From assembly GCA_027456925.1 (NCBI GenBank), contig DAIDTZ010000387.1, positions 1 to 30,479 on the forward strand: a stretch of DNA of 30,479 nt, read 5' to 3'. Shown here in pieces: positions 7,227-14,735 of this stretch. The position numbers and the translations under genes are program-made. Every line of letters starts with the position of its first letter. Position 1 is the stretch's first letter. The stretch comes from Nitrospirota bacterium. Lineage in GTDB: Bacteria > Nitrospirota > UBA9217. Below the pieces are notes generated by a model. That model saw only the letters and a program-made list of their open reading frames with translations, did not search any database and was not told the origin of the DNA.

Positions 7227-9317
7227 ATGGCACCAGAGGATACCTGTACCGCTGAACCCTACCGCCCTTACGGGGCTGAGATCAAGGAAACGAGACCCTA
7301 TTCACCCTGCCGCGCGGCATGCCCGGCGCATACCGATGTGCAGGCCTATGTGGGCTTGATCGCCCAGGGCAAGTATACCGAGGCCTTCGAAGTCATTACC
7401 TCGGTGAACCCCATCGCCTCGGTCTGCTCCATGATCTGCCACCATCCCTGCGAACAGTCCTGCAGGCGCTGCGGCGTTGACGAGCCCCTGGCAGTCCGGC
7501 ATTTGAAGCGCTTCGCCATCGAGAAATCCAAAGACTACCGCCGCGCCAAGCGTAAGCTCGTTCAGAAAACGAAGGGCAAGAGCGTCGGCATCATCGGCTC
7601 CGGTCCTTCAGGCCTGACCGCGGCGCGGGACCTCGCCGATCTCGGCTATAGCGTGACCCTCTATGAGAAGCATCCGGTCCTCGGCGGTATGCTGGCCGCA
7701 GCGATACCTCCCTACCGTCTGCCCAGGGAAGTGTTGAAAGAAGATATCGATGACATTATTTCCAAAGGCGTCGAGGTCAAGACGAACTTCGAGATCGGCA
7801 AAGACGCGAAGCTCGATGATCTTGCGAAGAAGCATGATGCAGTGCTCGTGGCCATCGGCCTGTCCCTGAGCCGGTCGCTGAATATTCCCGGCGTGGAAGG
7901 TCCCGGTGTGCTGCTCGCGATCCCCTACCTGGAAGATGTCGCATTCGGCAGGAAGCCGGCGCTGGGCAAGAAGGTGCTGGTGATCGGCGGCGGGAATGTG
8001 GCCATGGATGTTGCCCGCTCCGCCCGCAGGCTCGGGGTCCAGAACGTCGAGATGGTCTGTCTCGAAAATGAACAGGAGATCCCGGCGTGGAAATGGGAAG
8101 TGGACGAGGCTGTTGAAGAGGCGATCAAGATCAACTACCGCTGGGGACCCAAGGCGGTCAAGCGGGAGAACGGCAAGGTCCTGGGTCTCGAAGTAACGAA
8201 AGTCCTGTCCGTCTTTGACGCGAACAAGCGCTTTGCTCCTACTTTCGATAATAACGTAACCACGCTCCTTGAAGCGGACACGATCATCATCACCATCGGC
8301 CAGATGTCGAAGAACGATCTGTTCGATGACAGTTCGGTGAAGATGGATAAAGGCCGCGTCACCTGGAACCCGGCGACCCAGATGAGCAGCTCAAAGAATA
8401 TCTTTGTCGCGGGCGAGGTCGTGACCGGCCCTGGCTCTGCGATCGCTGCTGTTGCGAACGGACGGCGGGCCGCCCTGGCAATGCATCTCTATATTCAAGG
8501 TGAGACCATCGAAGGCAGGCTTCCTGCGCAGGAGAAGGAAACGATCGCGCAGATGCCCTCAGAAGTTGTTGAAAAGATCAGCAAGCAGCCTCGCATGAAG
8601 ATCAAGCATCTCGCTCCCGAGGTCCGGGTGAAGACCATGGACCACTTCGAGATGGGCTACAGCGAGGCCGAGGCGCTTGAAGAGGCAGGCAGGTGCCGCG
8701 GCTGCGGCGGCGGCGCTGTTGTGGACCAGAAGAAGTGCATGGCCTGCCTCACCTGTATGCGTGTCTGTCCGTACGGTGCTCCCGTGGTTACGTCGGTCTC
8801 CGAGATCAGGCCCGAGTATTGCCAGGCCTGCGGTCTTTGCGCGCCTGAATGTCCGGCCCAGGCCATCAGCATGGTGAGCTACGATGTGAAGGAGATCAGG
8901 AACTCGCTTCCGACCATCATCGGCAAGGTCGACGCTGACCGACAGGAGCCGGTCATTGTGGCGCTCATGTGCACTCACCATGCAAAGGTTATCGGAGTGC
9001 CGAACAATGTGAAGGCCATCCCGGTTCACTGCACCAGCCGTATCGACATCCTTGATATGCTGAAAGCATTCGAGTCCGGCGCTGACGGCGTGGCAATCAT
9101 TCGATGTGGCAGCGGGACCTGCAAGTACCGGGACATCGAGCCTCGCGTGAATGCGCGCGTGAAACGGGTCCAGGATTTGCTGGGCATGCTGAAAATCGAG
9201 TCCAATCGCCTCGAAATTCTTTCCGCAGCATCGAACAATGGCGGCAATCCCTATAGCGCACTCTGCGCTGATTTTTCCGAGCGAGTCAAAAAACTAGGGT
9301 TGCGCGCCCGCAAATAA
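7227..9317 (+). CDS. FAD/NAD(P) oxidoreductase fused to ferredoxin and MvhD-like domains
   Basis: A 696-residue cytoplasmic redox protein with four parts. Residues 1-110 are the Cys-rich helical domain of glutamate-synthase small subunits (Cys28, Cys32, then Cys71, 75, 79 and 82), expected to hold iron-sulfur clusters. Residues 115-480 carry two nucleotide sites, GIIGSGPSG near 121 for FAD and VIGGGNVAMD near 255 for NAD(P). About 490-552 is a two-cluster ferredoxin with CMACLTCMRVC and CQACGLCAPEC. About 578-660 resembles MvhD, the [2Fe-2S] subunit linking hydrogenase to heterodisulfide reductase, with Cys in LMCTHH, VHCTSR and RCGSGTC. AGGAGAG at 7216-7222 supports the start. It lies directly before metV-metF, so it probably passes electrons between NAD(P)H or ferredoxin and methylene-THF reductase. 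That role is inferred; no reaction can be read from sequence. Confidence 0.88.
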   Translation: MAPEDTCTAEPYRPYGAEIKETRPYSPCRAACPAHTDVQAYVGLIAQGKYTEAFEVITSVNPIASVCSMICHHPCEQSCRRCGVDEPLAVRHLKRFAIEKSKDYRRAKRKLVQKTKGKSVGIIGSGPSGLTAARDLADLGYSVTLYEKHPVLGGMLAAAIPPYRLPREVLKEDIDDIISKGVEVKTNFEIGKDAKLDDLAKKHDAVLVAIGLSLSRSLNIPGVEGPGVLLAIPYLEDVAFGRKPALGKKVLVIGGGNVAMDVARSARRLGVQNVEMVCLENEQEIPAWKWEVDEAVEEAIKINYRWGPKAVKRENGKVLGLEVTKVLSVFDANKRFAPTFDNNVTTLLEADTIIITIGQMSKNDLFDDSSVKMDKGRVTWNPATQMSSSKNIFVAGEVVTGPGSAIAAVANGRRAALAMHLYIQGETIEGRLPAQEKETIAQMPSEVVEKISKQPRMKIKHLAPEVRVKTMDHFEMGYSEAEALEEAGRCRGCGGGAVVDQKKCMACLTCMRVCPYGAPVVTSVSEIRPEYCQACGLCAPECPAQAISMVSYDVKEIRNSLPTIIGKVDADRQEPVIVALMCTHHAKVIGVPNNVKAIPVHCTSRIDILDMLKAFESGADGVAIIRCGSGTCKYRDIEPRVNARVKRVQDLLGMLKIESNRLEILSAASNNGGNPYSALCADFSERVKKLGLRARK

Positions 9318-9398
9318 TCAACGGCGCGAATAAGTTCGATATAAAGGAGCATTGAACATGATCGTGGGATCGCAAAACCAATCGAAGAAATATGGAAC

Positions 9399-10073
9399 AT
9401 GGTGAAGGACTTCAAGAAGGTCCTCGTGTTCGGGTGCAACACCTGCGTGGCCATCTGCCATGCGGGCGGCGAGAAAGAAGCCGAGACCATCGCGACGCTC
9501 ATCAGGATGAGGGCTGCGCAGGAAGGCAAGCAGATGACGGTGAATCACCTGGGTGTGATGCGCCACTGCGAGCCGGAGTACTTCGAGCCGGTGATGGACG
9601 AGGTAAAGAAGTATGACCTTGTACTCTCGACAGCCTGCGGCGTGGGAGTGAACTTCCTGTCCGACCGGACCGGGACGGTCCCCGTGTACCCAGGCATTAA
9701 TACTTCTTTCTACGGCGCTGTAGAAGCGCCCGGCGTGTTCAAAGAGCTTTGTGCCGGCTGCGGAGACTGCATCGTTCACATGACCGGCGGCATCTGTCCG
9801 GTTGCGCGCTGCGCCAAGACGCTCATGAACGGGCCCTGCGGCGGCACGAACAAGGGCAAGTGCGAGATCAGCAGGGATGTCGATTGCGCCTGGTATCTCA
9901 TTGTGGAACGCATGACCAAGCTCGGCACGCTCGACAAACTATCAGCAATCATACCTCCGCGCAACTGGTCCACAGCGCGTGACGGCGGACCGCGCCGAAT
10001 ATCCATGGAGCATATCCGTGAGTTCGAGGAAAAGGAAGCAGCGAAGACTGAGACAGCGGGAGGGAAGAAATAA
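9399..10073 (+). CDS. metV: Methylenetetrahydrofolate reductase Fe-S/zinc subunit MetV (apparent N-terminal frameshift)
   Basis: Partner subunit of MetF in acetogen-type methylene-THF reductases. The 224 residues show Cys13, 16 and 20 in FGCNTCVAIC, then RHCEP, STACGVG and a C-terminal Cys-rich stretch with ELCAGCGDCI, ICPVARC and GPCGG, as in the family. The normal family N-terminus (MIVG... then KPIEEIW...) is also present upstream but in two frames. An ATG at 9358 with AAGGAG at 9344-9349 opens the first part, which hits TGA at 9403. The rest lies in the frame used here and resumes after an A-run near 9374. One extra A in that run would join them. The product may therefore start at ATG 9399, or the base may be a sequence error. 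It overlaps metF by one base. Confidence 0.88.
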   Translation: MVKDFKKVLVFGCNTCVAICHAGGEKEAETIATLIRMRAAQEGKQMTVNHLGVMRHCEPEYFEPVMDEVKKYDLVLSTACGVGVNFLSDRTGTVPVYPGINTSFYGAVEAPGVFKELCAGCGDCIVHMTGGICPVARCAKTLMNGPCGGTNKGKCEISRDVDCAWYLIVERMTKLGTLDKLSAIIPPRNWSTARDGGPRRISMEHIREFEEKEAAKTETAGGKK

Positions 10074-11044
10074 TGAAGAGCGGAAGCACACTCGAAAAAG
10101 TACTCGCGAGCGGTAATCCCGCGGTCACGGCAGAGCTCGGACCTCCCATGAGCGCCGATCCCCATGAAGTCGTAAAGAAAGCGCAGCAGCTCAAGGGTTT
10201 TTGCGACGCTGCGAACATTACCGATTGCCAGACCGCGGTTGTCCGGATCTCGAGCATTGCCGCTGCAGCCATTGCATTTCAGCAAGGCCTTGAACCGGTC
10301 ATGCAGATGACCTGCCGCGACCGTAACCGTATCGCCATGCAGGCCGACCTTTTGGGCGCAGCAGCGCTCGGCCTCAAGAACTGTCTCTGTCTTGCCGGAG
10401 ACCATCAGAAATTCAGCGCAGCGGGCAGGCTCAAGGGCCATCCCGGCGCAAAGAATGTCTACGATGTTGATACCTGCCAGCTCGTCGGCATCTTAAAGAA
10501 GATGCGCGACGAGAGCAAGCAGGACGGCGGCGATCCGATCGAAGTGGCGCCCAAGTTCTTCATCGGCGCTTCCTGGACGCCCATGGCCGATCCGATCGAT
10601 TTCAGGCCGATCAATCTCATGAAGAAGGTGAATGCCGGGGCCGACTTCATCCAGACCCAGGGCGTTTACGATATGGAAGGGTTCCGCTCGCAGATGGCGA
10701 AGATCCGGAACATGGGCCTTCACGAGAAAACGGCGATCTTGGCAGGGATCATCGTTCCGAAGAGCGCCATGATGCTGAAGTACATGGATTCCTCGGTAGC
10801 CGGCGTGTCTGTTCCGAAAGCTCTCATCGACCGGATGACCAAGGCAAAAGAAGCTGCCGGCGACGACAAGAAGAAGGCCAAAGAGCTCCAGGAGCAGGAA
10901 GGCATCAAGATCACGATCGAGCTTATTCACCAGGCCCTGGAAACACCGGGGGTCAAGGGCGTGCATATTCAGGCAATCGAGTGGGAGAGCGCCATCGAAG
11001 GGATTGTCAAGGCAGCAGGATTGTACCCGCGGCCGCAGGTGTAA
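10073..11044 (+). CDS. metF: Methylenetetrahydrofolate reductase
   Basis: Reduces 5,10-methylene-THF to 5-methyl-THF, the last step of the methyl branch before transfer to the corrinoid protein. The 323-residue protein is a MetF-type barrel, with AELGPP near the N-terminus where the family has the catalytic Glu, followed by ANITDCQTAV, MTCRDRNRIAMQADLLGA and LCLAGDH, all typical. FIQTQGVYD and AGIIVPKSA mark the second half. An internal Lys-rich segment (KAKEAAGDDKKKAKELQEQ) sits near residues 262-281. The start overlaps the metV stop as TAATG, which implies translational coupling. The short MetF with a MetV partner is the ferredoxin- or hydride-carrier-linked type rather than the E. coli single-subunit form. 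Confidence 0.95.
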   Translation: MKSGSTLEKVLASGNPAVTAELGPPMSADPHEVVKKAQQLKGFCDAANITDCQTAVVRISSIAAAAIAFQQGLEPVMQMTCRDRNRIAMQADLLGAAALGLKNCLCLAGDHQKFSAAGRLKGHPGAKNVYDVDTCQLVGILKKMRDESKQDGGDPIEVAPKFFIGASWTPMADPIDFRPINLMKKVNAGADFIQTQGVYDMEGFRSQMAKIRNMGLHEKTAILAGIIVPKSAMMLKYMDSSVAGVSVPKALIDRMTKAKEAAGDDKKKAKELQEQEGIKITIELIHQALETPGVKGVHIQAIEWESAIEGIVKAAGLYPRPQV

Positions 11045-11049
11045 AAGAG

Positions 11050-11083
11050 AGGGCCATGGGGCAAGGGTCCGGGGTCCAGGAAA
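11050..11083 (+). repeat. 34-nt dispersed repeat, copy 1, upstream of panB
   Basis: Starts AGGGCCATGGGGCA and ends GGGGTCCAGGAAA. The same 34 nt occur in reverse orientation at 12907-12940 with two mismatches. Its end (GGAAAGG) lies where a ribosome-binding site for panB would be. Confidence 0.85.
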
Positions 11084-11092
11084 GGCGCAAAA

Positions 11093-11893
11093 ATGCCGAA
11101 AACCACCATTCTCGACATATATAAGAAAAAAGCCGAAGGCAAAAAGATCACCATGCTTACGGCCTACGACTATCCTACTGCCCAGATCGTGGACCAGGCC
11201 GGGATCGATATGATCCTTGTGGGGGACTCGCTCGGAATGGTCGTGCAGGGGGTGTCGAGCACTCTTCCGGTCACGATGGACGAGATGATCTATCATACGA
11301 AAATGGTCTCCCGTGCTGCACAATCCTCGATGGTCGTGGGAGATATGCCTTTTCTTTCATACCAGACAAGCGCATCCGACGCTGTTCGAAATGCCGGCAG
11401 GTTCCTGAAAGAAGCGGGCGCCGAGGCGGTGAAGCTCGAAGGCGGAAGCCAGATGGCCGAGGCCATCAGGGCGATCGTGAATGCCGGGATTCCTGTAGTG
11501 GCCCATATCGGACTGACCCCACAGTATGTGCATATGATGGGGGGGTTCAAGGTCCAGGGCAAGAACGATGCGGCGCGGGAGAAGATCCTTGCCGATGCCC
11601 GGGCAGTCCAGGATGCTGGGGCCTTTTCCGTGGTTCTTGAGGGTATTCCGACTTCGCTTGGCGCGGAGATCCATAAGGCGCTCCATATCCCGACCATCGG
11701 GATCGGCGCAGGACCGGATTGCGATGGCCAAGTACTCGTGATTCACGACGTGCTTGGGCTCTTTGACCGGTTTACTCCCAAGTTCGTAAAAAAGTATGCG
11801 AACCTCAAGGACCAAGCGCTTAAAGCGGTAAAAGAGTATAAACAGGAAGTAGAAAGCGGCAAATTCCCGTCTGAAGAGCATAGTTTTAAGTAA
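11093..11893 (+). CDS. panB: 3-methyl-2-oxobutanoate hydroxymethyltransferase
   Basis: Transfers a hydroxymethyl group from 5,10-methylene-THF to ketoisovalerate, giving ketopantoate for pantothenate and coenzyme A. The 266-residue length is typical. Signature segments are TAYDYPTAQIVDQAGIDMILVGDSLGMV with metal-binding Asp, VVGDMPF, AVKLEGG, PVVAHIGLTPQ, VLEGIP with the catalytic Glu, and TIGIGAGPDCDGQVLV. It lies 48 nt after metF and uses the MetF substrate as C1 donor. Its product feeds the CoA that acetyl-CoA synthase consumes, so the placement makes metabolic sense. No panC or panD is present here. Confidence 0.97.
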   Translation: MPKTTILDIYKKKAEGKKITMLTAYDYPTAQIVDQAGIDMILVGDSLGMVVQGVSSTLPVTMDEMIYHTKMVSRAAQSSMVVGDMPFLSYQTSASDAVRNAGRFLKEAGAEAVKLEGGSQMAEAIRAIVNAGIPVVAHIGLTPQYVHMMGGFKVQGKNDAAREKILADARAVQDAGAFSVVLEGIPTSLGAEIHKALHIPTIGIGAGPDCDGQVLVIHDVLGLFDRFTPKFVKKYANLKDQALKAVKEYKQEVESGKFPSEEHSFK

Positions 11894-11912
11894 ATTTCCA
11901 TGAACGGCACGA

Positions 11913-11963
11913 GTAGCGTTTGGTAACAAACCAGCGGCTACTTTTGGTAGCAAAGGATTTTTT
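11913..11963 (+). promoter_or_regulatory. Mutually exclusive hairpins after panB
   Basis: Three segments, GTAGC (11913-11917), GCTAC (11937-11941) and GTAGC (11947-11951), allow the middle one to pair with either neighbour. The first option also contains a GTTTG/CAAAC helix with a GTAA loop. The second ends seven bases before a T6 run. It may act as a panB terminator or attenuator. The structure is read by eye. Confidence 0.4.
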
Positions 11964-12019
11964 ATCAATGAAATTTATAAGTTAATTAAAAAATATTGTT
12001 CCTCACCATTTCATTTTTC

Positions 12020-12049
12020 TTGACTCAATAGACATCTGCTGGATATAAT
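12020..12049 (+). promoter_or_regulatory. Sigma70-type promoter for thyX
   Basis: TTGACT (12020-12025), an 18-nt spacer and a perfect TATAAT (12044-12049), in an AT-rich spacer about 80 nt upstream of the thyX start. It implies a new transcript beginning at thyX. Confidence 0.75.
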
Positions 12050-12129
12050 GTTCTTCCCTTGTCATCCGTTTTTTCCCCTTTTCTCGCTTTTTGGGGTGCC
12101 GAGGGCCGATTTCGAGAGGAGGGGATGGC

Positions 12130-12861
12130 ATGCCTGAAGCAGCATTGAACGTGGTTCTCCTCCGGCACACGCCGGAACCCGAAGAGGTCGTGGCAATGGC
12201 TGCAAAGCTTTGCTACAGTGCGTCGGGCGTGGATGAACTAAAGCAGAAGATCGAGGCCAAGGACCAGGCAGCGTTCGTGGAGAAACTGGCTTCCATCGGG
12301 CACCTCTCTCCGATCGAACATGTTTCGTTCTCCTTCGGCATCGAGGGAATTTCCCGGGCCTGCTCTCATCAACTGGTCCGCCACCGCGTGGCGTCATACT
12401 CACAGCAAAGTCAACGGTACGTTAAGGAAGAGCAGTTCGACTACGTGATCCCGCCGAGCATCAAGCAGGACCCGGCGCTGGTGAAAGAGTTCGAGAAATA
12501 CATGGCCGAGGCCCAGGAGAATTATACCAGGGTCCTGAAAAGGCTCGAAGAACTGGGATATAAAGGCGAAGCGGGCCAGCAGGATGCGCGCTACCTGCTG
12601 CCGAACGCGGCGGAGACAAAAATAGTCGTCACCATGAATGCGCGGGAGCTTCTGCATTTCTTTCGCGTGCGATGCTGCAATCGGGCGCAGTGGGAGATCC
12701 GGGAAATGGCCGACCGCATGCTTGCGCATGTAAAGAGGGTCGCACCTACGATCTTCGCCAAATCCGGCCCCGGCTGTCTCTATAACCCCTGTCCCGAGGG
12801 CAAGATGACCTGCGGCAAGATCGAAGAAGTCAGGAAGAAGTTCGGGGTGGTTAAAAAATAA
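12130..12861 (+). CDS. thyX: FAD-dependent thymidylate synthase
   Basis: Makes dTMP from dUMP using methylene-THF as carbon source and NAD(P)H through FAD, leaving THF rather than dihydrofolate. The 243 residues contain the ThyX signature, RHR followed by seven residues and Ser (RHRVASYSQQS), plus SPIEHVSFSF near residue 60 and RFFRVRCC-like and NRAQWEIRE segments in the second half. A Cys-containing tail (GPGCLYNPCPEGKMTCGK) is seen in many anaerobe ThyX proteins. The frame opens at 12091, but the ATG at 12130 has AGGAGGGG at 12117-12124. It fits a genome that spares dihydrofolate reductase, and here it shares methylene-THF with metF and panB. Confidence 0.96.
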   Translation: MPEAALNVVLLRHTPEPEEVVAMAAKLCYSASGVDELKQKIEAKDQAAFVEKLASIGHLSPIEHVSFSFGIEGISRACSHQLVRHRVASYSQQSQRYVKEEQFDYVIPPSIKQDPALVKEFEKYMAEAQENYTRVLKRLEELGYKGEAGQQDARYLLPNAAETKIVVTMNARELLHFFRVRCCNRAQWEIREMADRMLAHVKRVAPTIFAKSGPGCLYNPCPEGKMTCGKIEEVRKKFGVVKK

Positions 12862-12862
12862 G

Positions 12863-12940
12863 GAGGGTCAAGGGTCAAGCAGCAAGGGTCAAGGTAGTGC
12901 TCAGGTTTTCCTGGACCCCGGACCCATGCCCCATGACCCT
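12863..12940. repeat. Word-like repeat cluster including copy 2 of the 34-nt repeat
   Basis: The left part repeats GGGTCAAG three times (12865-12894). The right part, 12907-12940, is the reverse complement of the 34-nt unit before panB with two mismatches. TGACCC in the right part can pair with GGGTCA in the left. It fills the thyX to cooC-like spacer. Confidence 0.85.
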
Positions 12941-12949
12941 GATTTTATC

Positions 12950-13720
12950 ATGGGTTTTACCATAGCAGTTGCAGGCAAAGGCGGCACGGGCAAGACCAGC
13001 CTCTGCGGCCTTACCATTCGATATTTGACAGAGAAGAAGCACGGAGCAGTATTGGCTGTCGATGCGGACGCCAATGCAAACCTGCACGACGTGCTCGGCG
13101 TGAAGGTTCACGCCACCGTCGGCAGGCTGCGGGAGACTTCCCTCGAAGCCGTCAAGTCAACCGCTCCGCGTCCGGGCGGCATGAGCATGGAGCAGCTCTT
13201 CGATTACCAGATCCAGCAGGCGCTGATCGAAGAGAAAGGCTTCGACCTTTTGGTAATGGGCAGGCCCGAGGGCGCGGGCTGTTACTGCGCTGCAAACAAC
13301 ATCATCCGCAAGTACATGGACAAGCTGGCCGACACCTATCCCTACACGGTCATGGACAATGAGGCCGGACTTGAGCACCTGTCCCGGCGCACCACGCAGG
13401 ACACGGACCTTCTCCTAATCATAAGCGATTCTTCGGTGCGCGGTGTGATGACTGCCGGCCGGATCGGCGAGCTCGTACAAGAACTGAAGCTGAACGTCAA
13501 GCGTGTCGCATTGATCGTAAACCGGGTGCAGGACGGCACGGCCGGGGATAAATCGCTTCTGCGGGCAATCGAGCAGCAGGGCGTTGAGTTCGCGGGGTTT
13601 ATACCCGCAGACGATCTGATCTTTGAATATGATCTGAACGGCAAACCGCTTATCCAGCTTCCGTGTGATTCGAAAGCGCTCACGAGCTTCTATGCCGTGC
13701 TGGATAAATTGATCCCCTAA
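12950..13720 (+). CDS. Second CooC/AcsF-like nickel-insertion ATPase
   Basis: MinD-family ATPase related to cooC at 5.0 kb but clearly diverged. The 256 residues show a deviant Walker A (GKGGTGKTS) at 9-17, DADANAN near 38-44, the CxC metal motif at Cys111 and Cys113 (GAGCYCAANN), and DNEAGLEHLSRR in the Walker B region. The family loads nickel into CODH or the A-cluster of acetyl-CoA synthase. Position near acsE-acsD-acsC-acsB favours service to ACS (AcsF), which is an inference. An in-frame ATG at 12926 lies inside the repeat, so the ATG at 12950 is preferred. No clear ribosome-binding site is seen. The stop is three bases before the next gene. Confidence 0.9.
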   Translation: MGFTIAVAGKGGTGKTSLCGLTIRYLTEKKHGAVLAVDADANANLHDVLGVKVHATVGRLRETSLEAVKSTAPRPGGMSMEQLFDYQIQQALIEEKGFDLLVMGRPEGAGCYCAANNIIRKYMDKLADTYPYTVMDNEAGLEHLSRRTTQDTDLLLIISDSSVRGVMTAGRIGELVQELKLNVKRVALIVNRVQDGTAGDKSLLRAIEQQGVEFAGFIPADDLIFEYDLNGKPLIQLPCDSKALTSFYAVLDKLIP

Positions 13721-13723
13721 TCG

Positions 13724-14617
13724 ATGACCACGAAAACCGTCGCCATCATCGGCGCAGGTCGCGTCGGCAGTGCCGTGGGCTTCCTGCTCAACCGAGCGGG
13801 ATATGCCGTTGACGCGGTTGCGTCGCGCACCGAGGAGTCTGCCGGAAAAGCCGCCGAGTTCATCGGCAGCGGCGAGGCGACAACGGACGCTGTTCGGGCG
13901 GCAGCTCGGGCAGAACTTGTTTTCATAACCACTCCCGACAGGACCATTAAAGAAGTCTGCGAGAAGATCGCGGCAGCAGGGGCCCTCAAGCCCGGGACCG
14001 TGGTGATACATATGTCGGGCGCTCATTCGCTCGACCTTCTCGATGCAGCTCAAACCGCCGGGGGATACCGGGCGGTGCTTCATCCGCTCCAGTCGCTGGC
14101 GAGCCGAGAGCAGGGGATAAAGACGTTGCCCGGCTCGTACTTTAGAATCGAGGCGGACCCCGAAGCGCTTCAAACGGCCAAGGATGTCGTAAAAGCATTG
14201 AGCGGCATCGAACTCGTGATGCCGAAGTGGAAGCCCGGGAAAGATTCTGCGGCGTTGTACCACGCAGGCGCAGTGGCGGTTTCGAATTATTTCGTCGCCC
14301 TTGTGGATTACGGGCTGAAGTTCTACGAGGCTCTGGGCGCGGACAAGCAGGAGGCGCTCAAGGCTGTGCTCCCGCTCATCAGGGGGACGCTTCATAATAT
14401 TGAGACCCTTGGGATTCCGGATGCACTGACCGGCCCGATCATGCGTGGCGACATCGAGACTGTGCGCGATCACCTCGAAGCCATGCACAAGAGGACGCCT
14501 GAACTGATCGATCTTTATAAAGAACTAGCCAGGCAGACAATTGCCGTGGCGAGAGCAAAAGGCAGCATCGTCCAAAAAACGGCGGAAAAGCTGCTGAGAC
14601 TCGTGGCAGACTCATGA
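13724..14617 (+). CDS. Rossmann-fold DUF2520 dehydrogenase-like protein
   Basis: 297 residues with an N-terminal NAD(P)-binding motif, AIIGAGRVGSAVGFLL, and a C-terminal helical DUF2520 domain containing HPLQSLAS, KDSAALYHAGAVAVSNYFVALVD and GPIMRGD. The arrangement belongs to the 6-phosphogluconate/ketopantoate reductase-like dehydrogenases and resembles pyrroline-5-carboxylate reductase at the front. The substrate is not established for this family. It starts four bases after the CooC-like gene, so the two are co-translated. Because panB lies nearby and no panE is visible, a ketopantoate reductase role is possible but unproven. Confidence 0.85.
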   Translation: MTTKTVAIIGAGRVGSAVGFLLNRAGYAVDAVASRTEESAGKAAEFIGSGEATTDAVRAAARAELVFITTPDRTIKEVCEKIAAAGALKPGTVVIHMSGAHSLDLLDAAQTAGGYRAVLHPLQSLASREQGIKTLPGSYFRIEADPEALQTAKDVVKALSGIELVMPKWKPGKDSAALYHAGAVAVSNYFVALVDYGLKFYEALGADKQEALKAVLPLIRGTLHNIETLGIPDALTGPIMRGDIETVRDHLEAMHKRTPELIDLYKELARQTIAVARAKGSIVQKTAEKLLRLVADS

Positions 14618-14633
14618 ATGTAAATGTCAAATC

Positions 14634-14684
14634 GAGTTCAAATAACCAAAAACAATCTTGTCGTATGTTTACTGATTTGAACTC
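14634..14684. repeat. Perfect 10-bp inverted repeat upstream of acsE
   Basis: GAGTTCAAAT (14634-14643) and ATTTGAACTC (14675-14684) are exact reverse complements separated by 31 AT-rich bases. It could be a protein-binding operator or an RNA stem. No T run follows, so it is not a simple terminator. Confidence 0.6.
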
Positions 14685-14735
14685 ATGTATTTCTGGAATA
14701 GTTTTGATCAAGTTTGAAAGGAGATGTTTCTTAAC

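Noticed and set aside
9370..9382. Programmed -1 frameshifting in metV
   Set aside because: The A-run does not form a canonical X-XXY-YYZ slippery site and no downstream pseudoknot is obvious. A one-base indel explains it better.
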